Below are positions 45,501 through 53,424 of a DNA stretch of 64,000 nt, piece by piece (within the stretch, counting starts at the first letter, position 1; each line of letters opens with the position of its first letter). The stretch comes from Polaribacter sp. KT25b (GTDB lineage Bacteria; Bacteroidota; Bacteroidia; Flavobacteriales; Flavobacteriaceae): the NCBI RefSeq assembly GCF_900105145.1, contig NZ_LT629752.1, positions 2,442,001-2,506,000 of the forward strand, in the 5' to 3' direction. Below the pieces are notes generated by a model. It was not told the origin of the DNA. It saw only the letters and a list, made by a program, of their open reading frames with translations, and made no database searches. The position numbers and the translations under genes are program-made.

Positions 45501-46089
45501 TGTTTTTGAAGCAGCGGGAATCAAAGCACCATCTGTAGGTATATTATCTGACGAGTTTTTGTTAGAAGTAAAAAACATGCAACAGAAAAATGTAGCTTTT
45601 GAGTTGCTTAAAAAGTTGTTAGCCGATGAGGTTAGCGTGCGAAAAACAAAAAACATAGCACAAGGAAAACGATTTTCTGAAATATTAGAATCTGTTGTAA
45701 AACGTTACCATAACAATCAAATAGATTCGGCGCAAGTATTAGCAGAACTCTCTGCAATTGCAAAAGATATGCGTTTAGAAGACCAAAAGAGTACAGATTT
45801 AAACTTAACACCAGAAGAGTATGCTTTTTACAGTGTTCTAAAAGAAAATAGTTCTACTAGCTTTTTGAAAGATGATAAAATGAAAGAACTGATTCATACC
45901 ATTGTTGATGTGATTAGAAAAAATGCCACAGTAGATTGGAGTAAACGAGATGATGTAAGAGCTAAATTAAGACTAACGGTTAAAAAGATTTTAATGCGTT
46001 ATGGGTATCCGCCAGATGTTGCAAAAATGGAAGCGGATAAAGTTTTAGCACAAGGAGAAAGTTTGGCAGAGATGTTTTCTAAAGAGTAA
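42523..46089 (+). CDS. hsdR: Type I restriction-modification system, restriction/translocase (R) subunit with DUF559 insertion
   Basis: An 1188-residue HsdR protein, longer than the usual 1000-1050. The N-terminal nuclease shows RFDVVIYINGLPLVFVELKN (about 144-163; PD-(D/E)XK). The SF2 translocase has WHTQGSGKSLSM (about 452-463, Walker A), ADEAHRSQYGFTGRL (about 557-571, DEAH box) and IGFTGTPIEKED. The C-terminal helical part binds the complex. The segment at about residues 296-444 is a complete DUF559 endonuclease domain, in frame and next to Walker A. HsdR cuts unmodified DNA after translocation. Whether it stays active with the insertion is unknown. Confidence 0.94.
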   Translation: MHKLSEDSIEQSFIDQLIGQGYTYHYGPDIAPYSDNPQREGFESVLLEQQLKNALRHLNPNVPESARVEAYHKIINLGTQDLMENNERFHTLLTNGVTVEYHKEGRTKGINVRLLDVENPENNQFWVVNQLVVKENNNEKRFDVVIYINGLPLVFVELKNATDEKATIKKAYTQIQNYKTAVPSIFYYNSICVISDGIDAKTSSVSAPLSRFLSWKSPTPKVKDPRTELQILTEYMLNKKTVVELIRYCTVFEQEEKKDDKTGLIFQIKIKKVAAYHQYYAVQKAVAQTIRATGNMPSSNFSQRENKNINYRGNYMFSGLLKTAREFRKKGTPVEKTLWEVLRNRQVLDLKFRRQHQIGDYIVDFYCNELKLIIELDGDYHFTETQQLKDKKREAYLTKIGNTVIRFKNETVDNNIEEILLKIKEIKDVKSGFSPAGRDGSEGYGNRKIGVVWHTQGSGKSLSMVFYSGQIVTHPQMENPTIVILTDRNDLDDQLFATFGNCKELLRQTPVQAESRNHIKELLHVSGGGVIFTTIQKFSPEEGNVFETISERTNIVVVADEAHRSQYGFTGRLVETDEGSEIRYGNAKYLRDALPNASYIGFTGTPIEKEDKSTPAVFGEYIDVYDTKQAVDDGATVPISYESRLVKIKLNEEVTKSIDAKIDDIEDTTEAQIEKAKKKSAAIEKIIGKEDRLKDIATDLVSHFEARQKVFEGKAMIVGMSRTICAKLYNQIIALRPDWHHDDLDKGAIKVIMTSTSDDDAILQPHHTTKTQRKALAASIKDPNDPLQMVIVRDMWLTGFDAPNLHTMYIDKKMQGANLMQAIARVNRVYKDKPGGLIVDYIGIGQDLRNAMATYLQSGGEGTPIVDIKEAIAGMLEKFEVVEQQFHGYDYKAYFASETNIKLQILLGAQNFILQTEDLKNRFLKEVTLLSKLFAMSIPSPQADNIKDEVAFFQAVKARINKFTGTSTKSDYEVETAIKQIVDDALSSEGVIDVFEAAGIKAPSVGILSDEFLLEVKNMQQKNVAFELLKKLLADEVSVRKTKNIAQGKRFSEILESVVKRYHNNQIDSAQVLAELSAIAKDMRLEDQKSTDLNLTPEEYAFYSVLKENSSTSFLKDDKMKELIHTIVDVIRKNATVDWSKRDDVRAKLRLTVKKILMRYGYPPDVAKMEADKVLAQGESLAEMFSKE
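43408..43853 (+). mobile_element. In-frame DUF559 endonuclease element with terminal stem-loops
   Basis: A 446-base insertion in hsdR. Its ends are inverted: GCCCTC...TCTCCC AAA GGGAGA at the left (43410-43438) and TCTCCC GCT GGGAGA...GAGGGC at the right (43822-43851), each closing with a small hairpin. The interior encodes a DUF559 (Vsr/PD-(D/E)XK-like) domain: LWEVLRNRQVLDLKFRRQHQ, IGDYIVDFYCNELKLIIELD and GDYHF, with the D and E-x-D catalytic residues. Removing the insert restores an ordinary HsdR (ATGN joined to RKIG), so the frame was kept. Confidence 0.85.
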
Positions 46090-46230
46090 AGAAATGGGAT
46101 TGAAAAATTATTAACATTTTAAATATAACTTCTCTACAATTAACTATTCTAAAAAAAAGGTTTAAGTAATTATGAAAGATAAAAAAAGACCTTATAGTAG
46201 GTTAGAAATTGATAAAGTATTTAATAAATT

Positions 46231-46267
46231 AAAAAAGCTTTGTACTAAAAATACAAAGCTTTTTTAG
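46231..46267. terminator. Terminator after the restriction operon
   Basis: AAAAAAGCTTTGTA (46231-46244) and TACAAAGCTTTTTT (46252-46265) form a perfect 14-bp stem around a seven-base loop. It separates hsdR from the convergent manA. Confidence 0.85.
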
Positions 46268-46300
46268 TATTTGAAAAATAAGCTATAAATAATAAGCTAT

Positions 46301-47506
46301 TTATGGTGCCGTAGCCTTATACATCGTAGCAAAACTTGGTGAAGAAATACTGTAATTACTTTCTGCGGATAAAAAAGCAGCTTGCCCTTTCTTTAAAACT
46401 AAAGAAACAGCTCCTTCAGAAACTTCTGCTTCTCCTTCAATAACAATTAAAACTTGTGCTGTTTGTGCTATTGATTGATATTTAACTTCTGGTTTAAGTA
46501 CGATTTGACTCAATTCGAAATCTGGCGCAGGACTTTTATAGATACGCTCTATACCATCTTCTTGCAATTCTCCTAACATAATATTAGGATGCGTTTCTTC
46601 AAAAACAACATGTTTTAACAACTCTGGTACATCTACATGTTTGGGAGTTAAACCACCTCGTAAAACGTTATCAGAATTCGCCATTAATTCCATATTCTGA
46701 CCTTCTAAATAGGCGTGAGGAATACCAGCATCTTGAAAAACCGCTTCTCCTTTATTAGCCTTTACGATATTAAAAAAGTAAATGGAATAAATTCCTTTAT
46801 CTAAAATGGTAGTGTCTTCTGCAGCATCTACTGCTTTTGCTGCCCAATATCCTGGATTGGTTCTATCTAATTTACCAGCTTTGTACAGTGGTAATAAACG
46901 ATCTACTAAAGGTTGTAATATGTTATTAGTTTCTTCTGTAGTTTGCTCCATTACTTGTTTGTAAAGACCAAAATATCCTTTTTCTTCAAAAACAGTTACA
47001 AGAGGATTGAATTCTGGAATCGTTTTTAAAACCTGAATTAACTTCTCTTTTGGTAAAAAACCATGTAACAACCAAAACTCACTAAGAGCCACCATTATTT
47101 CTGGCTTGTGGTTATCATCTTTATAATTTCTATTCTTTGCGGTTAAAGGAATTCCTTGTTCATTTTCGAATTTAAATCCTTTTTCTGCTTCTTTTTTAGA
47201 AGGATGCACCTGAATAGACAACATGTCGTTAACATCTAACACCTTGAATAAAAAAGGTAATCGACCAAACTTATCAGCTATTTTAGTTCCTAATACCTTG
47301 GTAAGATTTGCATTTAAATAAGCGTCTAAAGGTGTACTACCTTCTGATGACTCTAACATTGAAGGTGCATTTACATGTGCTCCAAGCCAATATTCGGCTC
47401 TTGGTTCCTCACTTACTTGTTCACCTAATAATTCAGAAATATATGCAGTTCCTCCCCAAGCATAATTTTGAATTTTTCCTTTTAATCTCCATATTTTATC
47501 TGTCAT
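46301..47506 (-). CDS. manA: Mannose-6-phosphate isomerase, class I
   Basis: A 401-residue class I phosphomannose isomerase. YAWGGTAYISELLG (about 15-28), IQVHPSKKEAEKGF (about 98-111; zinc-binding glutamine and histidine), HKPEIMVALSEFWLLHGF (about 132-149) and PHAYLEGQNMELMANSDNVL with RGGLTPKHVDVPEL (about 263-296) are the family blocks. It interconverts mannose 6-phosphate and fructose 6-phosphate in the cytoplasm. A TAAATTTG -7 word on the minus strand (47534-47541) lies 27 bases before the start. It is the last core-genome gene before the island. Confidence 0.93.
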   Translation of the reverse strand: MTDKIWRLKGKIQNYAWGGTAYISELLGEQVSEEPRAEYWLGAHVNAPSMLESSEGSTPLDAYLNANLTKVLGTKIADKFGRLPFLFKVLDVNDMLSIQVHPSKKEAEKGFKFENEQGIPLTAKNRNYKDDNHKPEIMVALSEFWLLHGFLPKEKLIQVLKTIPEFNPLVTVFEEKGYFGLYKQVMEQTTEETNNILQPLVDRLLPLYKAGKLDRTNPGYWAAKAVDAAEDTTILDKGIYSIYFFNIVKANKGEAVFQDAGIPHAYLEGQNMELMANSDNVLRGGLTPKHVDVPELLKHVVFEETHPNIMLGELQEDGIERIYKSPAPDFELSQIVLKPEVKYQSIAQTAQVLIVIEGEAEVSEGAVSLVLKKGQAAFLSAESNYSISSPSFATMYKATAP

Positions 47507-47727
47507 GTCTTTAACTTTCTATTTTTAAGCTTTCAAATTTAGTTTTACTTTTTAAAAGTATTTCATTATTTTAATACCCCATTGTACATTCTGATTTCAG
47601 AAAAAAAATATTCATCTTACTAAAAACCTGTAAATTAATGCAACTACAAATCATTTACAATAAACAACTTAACCGCAACTTATAAAAGAATATTGGAAGT
47701 TTCAAGAAAAACATCAAAAAACCAACT

Positions 47728-47787
47728 TTTAACCAATCAAATGCAACACCAAAGTTGAGTGATTTAGAACTGATTCGTTTAAATTGA
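47728..47787 (+). pseudogene. Probable remnant of an IS982-type transposase
   Basis: A short frame reads FNQSNATPKLSDLELIRLN and then a stop; TPKLSDLELI is a typical early motif of IS982-family transposases. No other part of the transposase can be read. It sits on the core side of the island boundary, next to the tRNA-fragment site. The call rests on one motif. Confidence 0.35.
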
Positions 47788-47842
47788 TTGATATGATATT
47801 ATAGAAAAAGAATAGAACCCCCTTACAAAACCTATAGAAAAC

Positions 47843-47871
47843 AAAAAACCTTCACATTTCTGTGAAGGTTT
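47843..47871 (-). terminator. Terminator of the former tRNA transcript
   Basis: AAACCTTCACA and TGTGAAGGTTT form an 11-bp perfect stem around TTTC, followed by TTTTG on the minus strand. It starts immediately after the tRNA 3' fragment, so it was probably that gene's terminator. Confidence 0.8.
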
Positions 47872-47873
47872 AA

Positions 47874-47901
47874 GTGAGCCCTGAAGGATTCGAACCTTCG
47901 C
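47874..47901 (-). other. tRNA 3'-end fragment, probable attachment site of the island
   Basis: On the minus strand the sequence is GCGAAGGTTCGAATCCTTC then AGGGCTCAC. It has a complete T-arm (GAAGG / TTCGAAT / CCTTC) and the 3' acceptor strand AGGGCTC with discriminator A, but upstream there is no D-arm, anticodon arm or matching 5' acceptor. The sequence resembles the 3' end of a flavobacterial tRNA-Lys, but the identity is uncertain. It is what an integrase leaves at the distal end of an element inserted in a tRNA gene. Confidence 0.7.
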
Positions 47902-47974
47902 TAGGTTTATTAGTATTTATAGTACTTACCTGTTATTACTTTTGTTGTGTATGCCTAAATGTGTGCCTAATTAG

Positions 47975-48247
47975 TTATAACATAAATGAAATTTCAATGC
48001 TAATAACTGTTAATTCTAAAAAAGCAAGTGACTCTCTAATTTTTATAATCTTTGAAATAGATAAATCAGTATTTGATATATTCTTAAAACTTAACTTAAT
48101 ATAGTCTGCTTTACTTTCCAAAATATAGCTTAATATTCTTTTATTTAACTCTTCAAAACTATAACTTAAAGAAAGTTCTTGATAATTTGAGATGTTAATT
48201 TCTATTATATTATTTTTTATTTGTTGTTTAAAAATTAATTGATTCAT
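47975..48247 (-). CDS. Small hypothetical protein at the island edge
   Basis: A 90-residue frame on the minus strand with an ATG at 48245-48247. It has charged, aliphatic composition (NQLIFKQQIKNNIIEINISN, ILESKADYIKLSFKNISNT) with no signal or membrane span except a weakly hydrophobic C-terminus. It is divergent from the helicase gene, with about 54 bases between the starts. It is not recognised and could be a regulator of the module, but the coding call is only moderate. Confidence 0.4.
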   Translation of the reverse strand: MNQLIFKQQIKNNIIEINISNYQELSLSYSFEELNKRILSYILESKADYIKLSFKNISNTDLSISKIIKIRESLAFLELTVISIEISFML

Positions 48248-48301
48248 ATATAGGTTTTATTGATTAGATTATTTAGTTTTATGCCTGCTATAAAAAATTA
48301 A

Positions 48302-50509
48302 ATGAAAAATACCTTATTATTCAAAGATTTGAATTTTCCTCCTACCTATAAATATAGTTCGGATTCAAATCATATACCTTTAGAATTTTACGAAGACACT
48401 TTTCCTATTGCCAAAACAATAGATTTATTATTAGGATATTTTAGCTCTAATGCTATTAAAGTTTTATCAAAAAGTTTTGCTGAATTTATTTATAACGGGG
48501 GTAAAATGAGATTAATTACAAATCATTTCCTAAGTGAAAATGATTTTGATAACTTATTAGATAACACAGAGATTAATAATGAAGATAAAATTATTGATAT
48601 TTTCAAAAACCTTGAAGATTTAGAAAAGAACTTAAGCAAAGAGGGACAACACTTTTTTGATTGCCTAAAATTTCTTTTAAAAAAGAAAAGGTTAGAATTA
48701 ATTCCAGTAAAATTTAATGGATTTGATTTAGCACATTGTAAAAAAATGATTCTTTTTGATGGCAAGGATTATATATCAACTGATGGAAGTATAAATTTCA
48801 CTTTATCAGCATTAATAAAAAATTCAGAAAGCTTTCAATTAGATGCTCCTTGGGTAAGTAATGTAAGTAAAGAAAGGATTGAAGAGGAAAAGGTAAACTT
48901 TGAAAAAATTTACAGTAACCAACATCCTAATTATAAACAAATTGATAAAAAAGAAATAGAAAAAGTTATTTCTAATATTGGAAATGATAAAAACATAAGA
49001 GACTTATTAGATGATTCCATTAAATTAGGAAGCGATTCATACAGTAAAAAAGTCAATTTTATCTTAACCAAAAAAAAAGAAAGATTTAATACTTTAATAG
49101 AAAAAATAGATAACACCCCTAAATTCCCTTTCCCTCAAGGTCCTAGAAAATATCAAAAAGATGCTTATAATGAATGGGTAAAAAAAGACTACTCTGGTGT
49201 ATTTGCTATGGCAACTGGTACAGGTAAAACAATTACATCTCTTAATTGTTTATTAAACTTATATAAAGAAAGTGGTAATTATAGAGCTATAATTCTAGTT
49301 CCATCAATTGCTTTATTAAATCAATGGGAAGAAGAAGTAAAATCTTTTAATTTTAAAAAAATACTTAAAGTTGGAGGCGGAAACAATTGGGAAAAAGACT
49401 TAGCAAACTACTCAAGTAATTATTCTTGGGGTTTGAAAAATGATTTAATAATCATATCAACTTATGGAAGTTTTGTTCTAGATAGGTTTCAAAAATTATT
49501 TCAAAAAATACAAGAAGACTTTTTATTAATTGCTGATGAAGCTCACAATATGGGAGCAAACAATATACAGAAGAAACTTAAAGATGTAAAAGTTAATAAA
49601 AAGATTGGGCTTTCTGCTACTCCTAAAAGAATATATGACCCTGAAGGTACTTTAGCTATTGATTCATTCTTTAAAGACACACCTCCTTACACCTATAGTT
49701 TTGGAATGGCAAAAGCTTTAGAGTTTGGATTCTTAACAGGATATAAATATTACCCATTAATTGTTGAATTGAGTGAGTGTGAGTTTGAAGAATATACTGA
49801 AATCTCTAAAAAACTGCTAAAGTTTTTTGATTTTGACAAAGGTAAATTTAGAGATGACCCTATTGTAGAAATATTACTACTAAAAAGAAAAAGTATTATA
49901 CATAAAGCAACAAACAAACTAGATCTTTTTAGTTCAATTATTAAAGAGCTTATAAAAAATAAAAAAAATAAATTTGTTTTTGCATATATCCCAGAAGGAA
50001 ACACCACAAACAATGATGGTGACACTGTTAAAATACTAAATGAATACCTTAAAAGGATACACAATAATTACCCTAAACTAAAAATGAATTCATATACTTC
50101 AGAAGATCAAAATTTAGAAGAAGTACTAAGAGGATTTGAAGATGGTAAGATAGAAGTTTTATTTGCCATGAAAATGCTTGATGAAGGAGTAGATGTACCA
50201 AGGGCTGAAGTTGGAATTTTTGCTAGTAGTACGGGAAACCCTCGTCAATTTATTCAAAGAAGGGGTAGATTGCTCAGAAAACATAAAGACAAAGCTTTTG
50301 CAACTATTTATGATATGGTAGTTATACCAAGATTAGAAAGCAATTTAGGAGAGCTTTTTAACATAGAAAAAAATCTTGTTAAAAATGAATTAAATAGAGT
50401 TGCATATTTTGCTAGTTTAGCTATGAATTTCTATGATTCTAAAGAAGCTTTAAATGATGTATGTCAAAAGTATGACTTAGATTTAGATACAATAATAAAT
50501 GAATTATAA
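48302..50509 (+). CDS. PLD-like nuclease fused to SF2 helicase, Dnd-associated
   Basis: A 735-residue protein. Residues about 30-200 form a phospholipase-D-like domain with HCKKMILFD (145-153) and STDGSINFTLSAL (159-171), the H-x-K and G-S-x-N-F-T motifs of the PLD nuclease fold. A Q-motif (RKYQKDAYNEW, 282-292) leads into the SF2 helicase: MATGTGKTITS (303-313), LIADEAHNMG (409-418), SATPKR and the later QRRGRLLRKHKD (motif VI). It could load on modified or invading DNA, unwind and cut. It is the first gene of the plus-strand module that converges on dndCDE. Confidence 0.85.
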   Translation: MKNTLLFKDLNFPPTYKYSSDSNHIPLEFYEDTFPIAKTIDLLLGYFSSNAIKVLSKSFAEFIYNGGKMRLITNHFLSENDFDNLLDNTEINNEDKIIDIFKNLEDLEKNLSKEGQHFFDCLKFLLKKKRLELIPVKFNGFDLAHCKKMILFDGKDYISTDGSINFTLSALIKNSESFQLDAPWVSNVSKERIEEEKVNFEKIYSNQHPNYKQIDKKEIEKVISNIGNDKNIRDLLDDSIKLGSDSYSKKVNFILTKKKERFNTLIEKIDNTPKFPFPQGPRKYQKDAYNEWVKKDYSGVFAMATGTGKTITSLNCLLNLYKESGNYRAIILVPSIALLNQWEEEVKSFNFKKILKVGGGNNWEKDLANYSSNYSWGLKNDLIIISTYGSFVLDRFQKLFQKIQEDFLLIADEAHNMGANNIQKKLKDVKVNKKIGLSATPKRIYDPEGTLAIDSFFKDTPPYTYSFGMAKALEFGFLTGYKYYPLIVELSECEFEEYTEISKKLLKFFDFDKGKFRDDPIVEILLLKRKSIIHKATNKLDLFSSIIKELIKNKKNKFVFAYIPEGNTTNNDGDTVKILNEYLKRIHNNYPKLKMNSYTSEDQNLEEVLRGFEDGKIEVLFAMKMLDEGVDVPRAEVGIFASSTGNPRQFIQRRGRLLRKHKDKAFATIYDMVVIPRLESNLGELFNIEKNLVKNELNRVAYFASLAMNFYDSKEALNDVCQKYDLDLDTIINEL

Positions 50510-50515
50510 AAATAA

Positions 50516-50734
50516 ATGGAAAGAGACCAAATTTTAAAAGAAATACTTTCTGATTCAGAATTGATGAAAAAGTATAGTATAAATAAACAAGAACTAGATA
50601 CATTAACCACTACACCTTCTGGTCCTTATAGTAAAAAAATAATTGAAGTATTATCTGTAATCATTAATGAAAATGATAATCACCTAAACACTACTATGAT
50701 TTATAAAAAATTAAAAAACGTACACAATATTTAA
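50516..50734 (+). CDS. 72-aa hypothetical protein of the Dnd-associated module
   Basis: A 72-residue, highly charged, predicted helical protein (MERDQILKEILSDSELMKKYSINKQELD) with no membrane span or cysteine. It starts six bases after the helicase stop and ends six bases before the SMC-like gene, so it is surely cotranscribed. It has no family I recognise; a small adaptor or subunit linking helicase and ATPase is the simplest guess. Confidence 0.65.
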   Translation: MERDQILKEILSDSELMKKYSINKQELDTLTTTPSGPYSKKIIEVLSVIINENDNHLNTTMIYKKLKNVHNI

Positions 50735-50740
50735 ACACAT

Positions 50741-52933
50741 ATGGCATCAATAATAAATAGTATATCCTTCAAGAATTTTTTCAATTACTATGGAGATTAT
50801 GATACAACAAGATATGAGTTTGAAGACGGTGTAAATATAGTAGTAGCTGATAATGGAGCTGGAAAATCTAAATTTTTTAATGCTTTTTTATGGCTATTCT
50901 ATGATCAAGTTTTGGATTCAGATGATAAAAAGAAAAAGAATGTAAAAGATTTTGCTGTTAAAATCATCTCTGATAAAGCTAAAAATGAAACCTCTATTGG
51001 AGAGCAAGTACAAACAGGAATCAAAATAGAATATTCTACTGGCAGATATAAATACCAAATAACAAAGTCTTTTACTGCTACAAGAATAAGTGAAAAACTA
51101 ACAGATTTTGATAGTTGGCAAATAACAATAGATGATATTGAGGTAGACAAAACAGACCATGTTTTACCTAAATACAAGCCTGTTTATGATGCTGAGGAAA
51201 AACAAAAAGTAATAAGTCAACTTATACTACCTACCTTAAGACAATACTCTTTCTTTCAAGGGGAAGAAGTAGATAAGATGATTGATTTTAGTAAAAAATC
51301 AAGTATTGAAGATGCTGTAAGAACATTAACTAATATTAGTAAATATGAAGACATTGCTAACATTGTTAAAGACATTGCTTTAAAGGCTGAAAAAGACTTA
51401 AATAAGCAAACTAACGCAACTAGTGAACATAATGACAGATTAAATAAAGCTATTGTTGTTAAAAAAGAATTACAAGAAAAACTAATTCAAGAATCAGAGA
51501 AGTTAACAGAATTTAATACTTTATACGAAGCTGCTGAACAGGAAAAAAATGAGTTAGAGCAAAACTTTGCTAATGCAGAAAAAAGGAAAGAATTAGATGA
51601 TAAAATCTCTGATAAAAACAGAGTTTTAAAACGTGTAAAAGATGACTATGATACTTTTCTTGATGGAATAAACAATAGGTTCTTTGATGGTAATTTTTCA
51701 TGGATCACCTTAGGGTTTGAAGACTCCATAAATGATTTTAAAAATAACATTAAAGAATTCAGACAAAAAAGATACGAGAAAAGAGCTCTACAAAATGCAG
51801 CTGAAAATCCTAACGATTACTTTACAATGCTACCTGTTAACTCTCCTGATGCTGTTACATTAGATCAGATGATTGAGGATAAAAAGTGCTATGTATGTGA
51901 TAGAGATGCTGAAGTAGGCTCAGATGCGTACAACTACTTATTGAAGCTAAAAAACAGACCTAATGAAAATAACACTAAAAAAGAGTTTGTTAAAAATGAT
52001 CTGGAAGACTTTTTTGGAAATCTTCAGTTAAATGCAGCGCCTTTTTTAAACAAATTTGACTCTATACCCTCTAGTGTTTTAAGAACCAGAGAAAAAGAAC
52101 TAGAGTTAAAACAAAGACTGGACAAGTTAAGTTCAGAATTAAAAGCTTTAAAATCTCAACGAAAAGACATTTTAATTGCAGGTACAGAAGGTGAAGGTGT
52201 AGACAATGCAACAACTATTATAAACCAGTATAAAGGGTCTATAAGAAGAATGGAGCAAGCTTCTTCAAGAATAGAAAGACTTCAAGATACCATTAAAAGC
52301 TTAAAAACACAGATTATTAATACTGAGAAGGAAATAACAAATCTACGTCCTAAAGATATCCCTGAAGGTTTCACTGTTAACTATGAAATAAGTAAAGATC
52401 TAGTTGAAGCTACATTACAAGCTAAGGAGCGTGTATTTGATAAAATGGTTAGTCTATTAGAAGACCATGCAAACAAACATTTTCAAAGCTTAATTAAATA
52501 TAATGACATTAAAGGAGGTGTTTTAAGATTTCAAAAATCTCCTTCTGGTGGAATATCTTTAGATTATATAGATGAATTAGGTAACGATGTATCTGGAGCT
52601 TCTGAAGGTTTCCAAAGAATGAAGAAATTTGCAGTGGTTATGTCTATCATATCAGCTAACACATCTCAATACAATTACCCTTTATTAGCTGATGCACCTT
52701 TATCTGCTTTTGGTAAAGCTTTTAACAAAGGATTCTTTGAAGCAATACCAGATGTATTCCCACAGAGTATTATTTTGGTTAAAGACCTTTATGACAAAGA
52801 CTCAGAAGACAAACTAACAGACTTAGGGCAGCAACTAATAAAAAGTGATGTTATTAAAACATTTTACCTAAATGAAGTAGATGAAGAATCTTCACAAATA
52901 GAAAGAACTACTAAAATTGAAAGAAGAAAATAA
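50741..52933 (+). CDS. SMC/Rad50-like ATPase with zinc hook, Dnd-associated
   Basis: A 730-residue AAA/ABC-type ATPase. FEDGVNIVVADNGAGKSKFF (about 27-46) carries the Walker A. FFQGEEVDKMIDF (171-183) follows, then a coiled coil (about 200-345) interrupted at 383-386 by CYVC, a CxxC zinc-hook candidate in KKCYVCDRDAEVG. A second coiled coil (about 430-560) leads to the C-terminal head with DVSGASEGFQRMKKFAVVMS (signature) and LLADAPLSAFGK (Walker B). It resembles Rad50/SbcC and DndD rather than SMC proper. Unlike the DndD at 56859 it has a zinc hook. It overlaps the next gene by one base. Confidence 0.85.
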   Translation: MASIINSISFKNFFNYYGDYDTTRYEFEDGVNIVVADNGAGKSKFFNAFLWLFYDQVLDSDDKKKKNVKDFAVKIISDKAKNETSIGEQVQTGIKIEYSTGRYKYQITKSFTATRISEKLTDFDSWQITIDDIEVDKTDHVLPKYKPVYDAEEKQKVISQLILPTLRQYSFFQGEEVDKMIDFSKKSSIEDAVRTLTNISKYEDIANIVKDIALKAEKDLNKQTNATSEHNDRLNKAIVVKKELQEKLIQESEKLTEFNTLYEAAEQEKNELEQNFANAEKRKELDDKISDKNRVLKRVKDDYDTFLDGINNRFFDGNFSWITLGFEDSINDFKNNIKEFRQKRYEKRALQNAAENPNDYFTMLPVNSPDAVTLDQMIEDKKCYVCDRDAEVGSDAYNYLLKLKNRPNENNTKKEFVKNDLEDFFGNLQLNAAPFLNKFDSIPSSVLRTREKELELKQRLDKLSSELKALKSQRKDILIAGTEGEGVDNATTIINQYKGSIRRMEQASSRIERLQDTIKSLKTQIINTEKEITNLRPKDIPEGFTVNYEISKDLVEATLQAKERVFDKMVSLLEDHANKHFQSLIKYNDIKGGVLRFQKSPSGGISLDYIDELGNDVSGASEGFQRMKKFAVVMSIISANTSQYNYPLLADAPLSAFGKAFNKGFFEAIPDVFPQSIILVKDLYDKDSEDKLTDLGQQLIKSDVIKTFYLNEVDEESSQIERTTKIERRK

Positions 52934-53418
52934 TGAATAGTCAAGAATTCAAATCAAATTTAGTCTCAAAAAGACCTAGATATGCTAACAGCAGAATACC
53001 TTTACTTGAAGCATTAGCCAACAAAGGTTCAAGATCATCAGAATACAGCCAATTTGGACCTATATATGAGCTTTATATTTATGCTATGATGACAGGCATA
53101 AAAAAGAAAAGACGCTTACCTCTACCACCCAGAAATCTTACTTCAGATTTTTTAGAAATTGGTAAATGGAAAAGAGATTCATCTTTAGTAGATTTTTTGT
53201 TAATGGTAATTTTTACCCAAACGGATGATTTAAACATTAACTGGAATGAGTTAGAAGACATGGAAGAAGACCAATTAAATAAAGTAATCTCTGATGTTGT
53301 TACTCTTATTGAAGAATATGCTAATGGTGGTCTTGAGTATCTAGAAAACCTTTATGAAAAAGGAGAGTTAGAAAACTCTCATTATATGTTTATTGATATT
53401 TATAAAAATAATTTTTAA
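52933..53418 (+). CDS. 161-aa Dnd-associated protein
   Basis: A 161-residue soluble, mostly helical protein. KRPRYANSRIPLLEALANKG then FGPIYELYIYAMMTGIKKKR and RLPLPPRN (about 42-70) give a basic, DNA-binding-like core. The C-terminal half is acidic. The pattern F-x-x-x-x-E-L-Y-x-Y-A-x-x-x-G-x-K-K-x-R-R recalls the small Dnd-associated/DndE-like proteins (dnd system-associated protein 4 group), but this is memory of a pattern, not a search result. It is coupled to the upstream ATPase by TAATG, which strengthens the link with that subunit. Confidence 0.7.
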   Translation: MNSQEFKSNLVSKRPRYANSRIPLLEALANKGSRSSEYSQFGPIYELYIYAMMTGIKKKRRLPLPPRNLTSDFLEIGKWKRDSSLVDFLLMVIFTQTDDLNINWNELEDMEEDQLNKVISDVVTLIEEYANGGLEYLENLYEKGELENSHYMFIDIYKNNF

Positions 53419-53424
53419 AAAAGA

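Noticed and set aside
46172..46267. 31-codon frame MKDKKRPYSRLEIDKVF after hsdR
   Set aside because: Its last third is the arms of the terminator at 46231-46265, and it has no support beyond a weak AAGG upstream. It was left out, but a small real peptide cannot be excluded.
47874..48104. Plus-strand frame of 76 codons starting MSPEGFEPS
   Set aside because: The N-terminal words are the antisense of a tRNA T-arm and acceptor end, a known source of false genes; the DNA is better explained as the att fragment.
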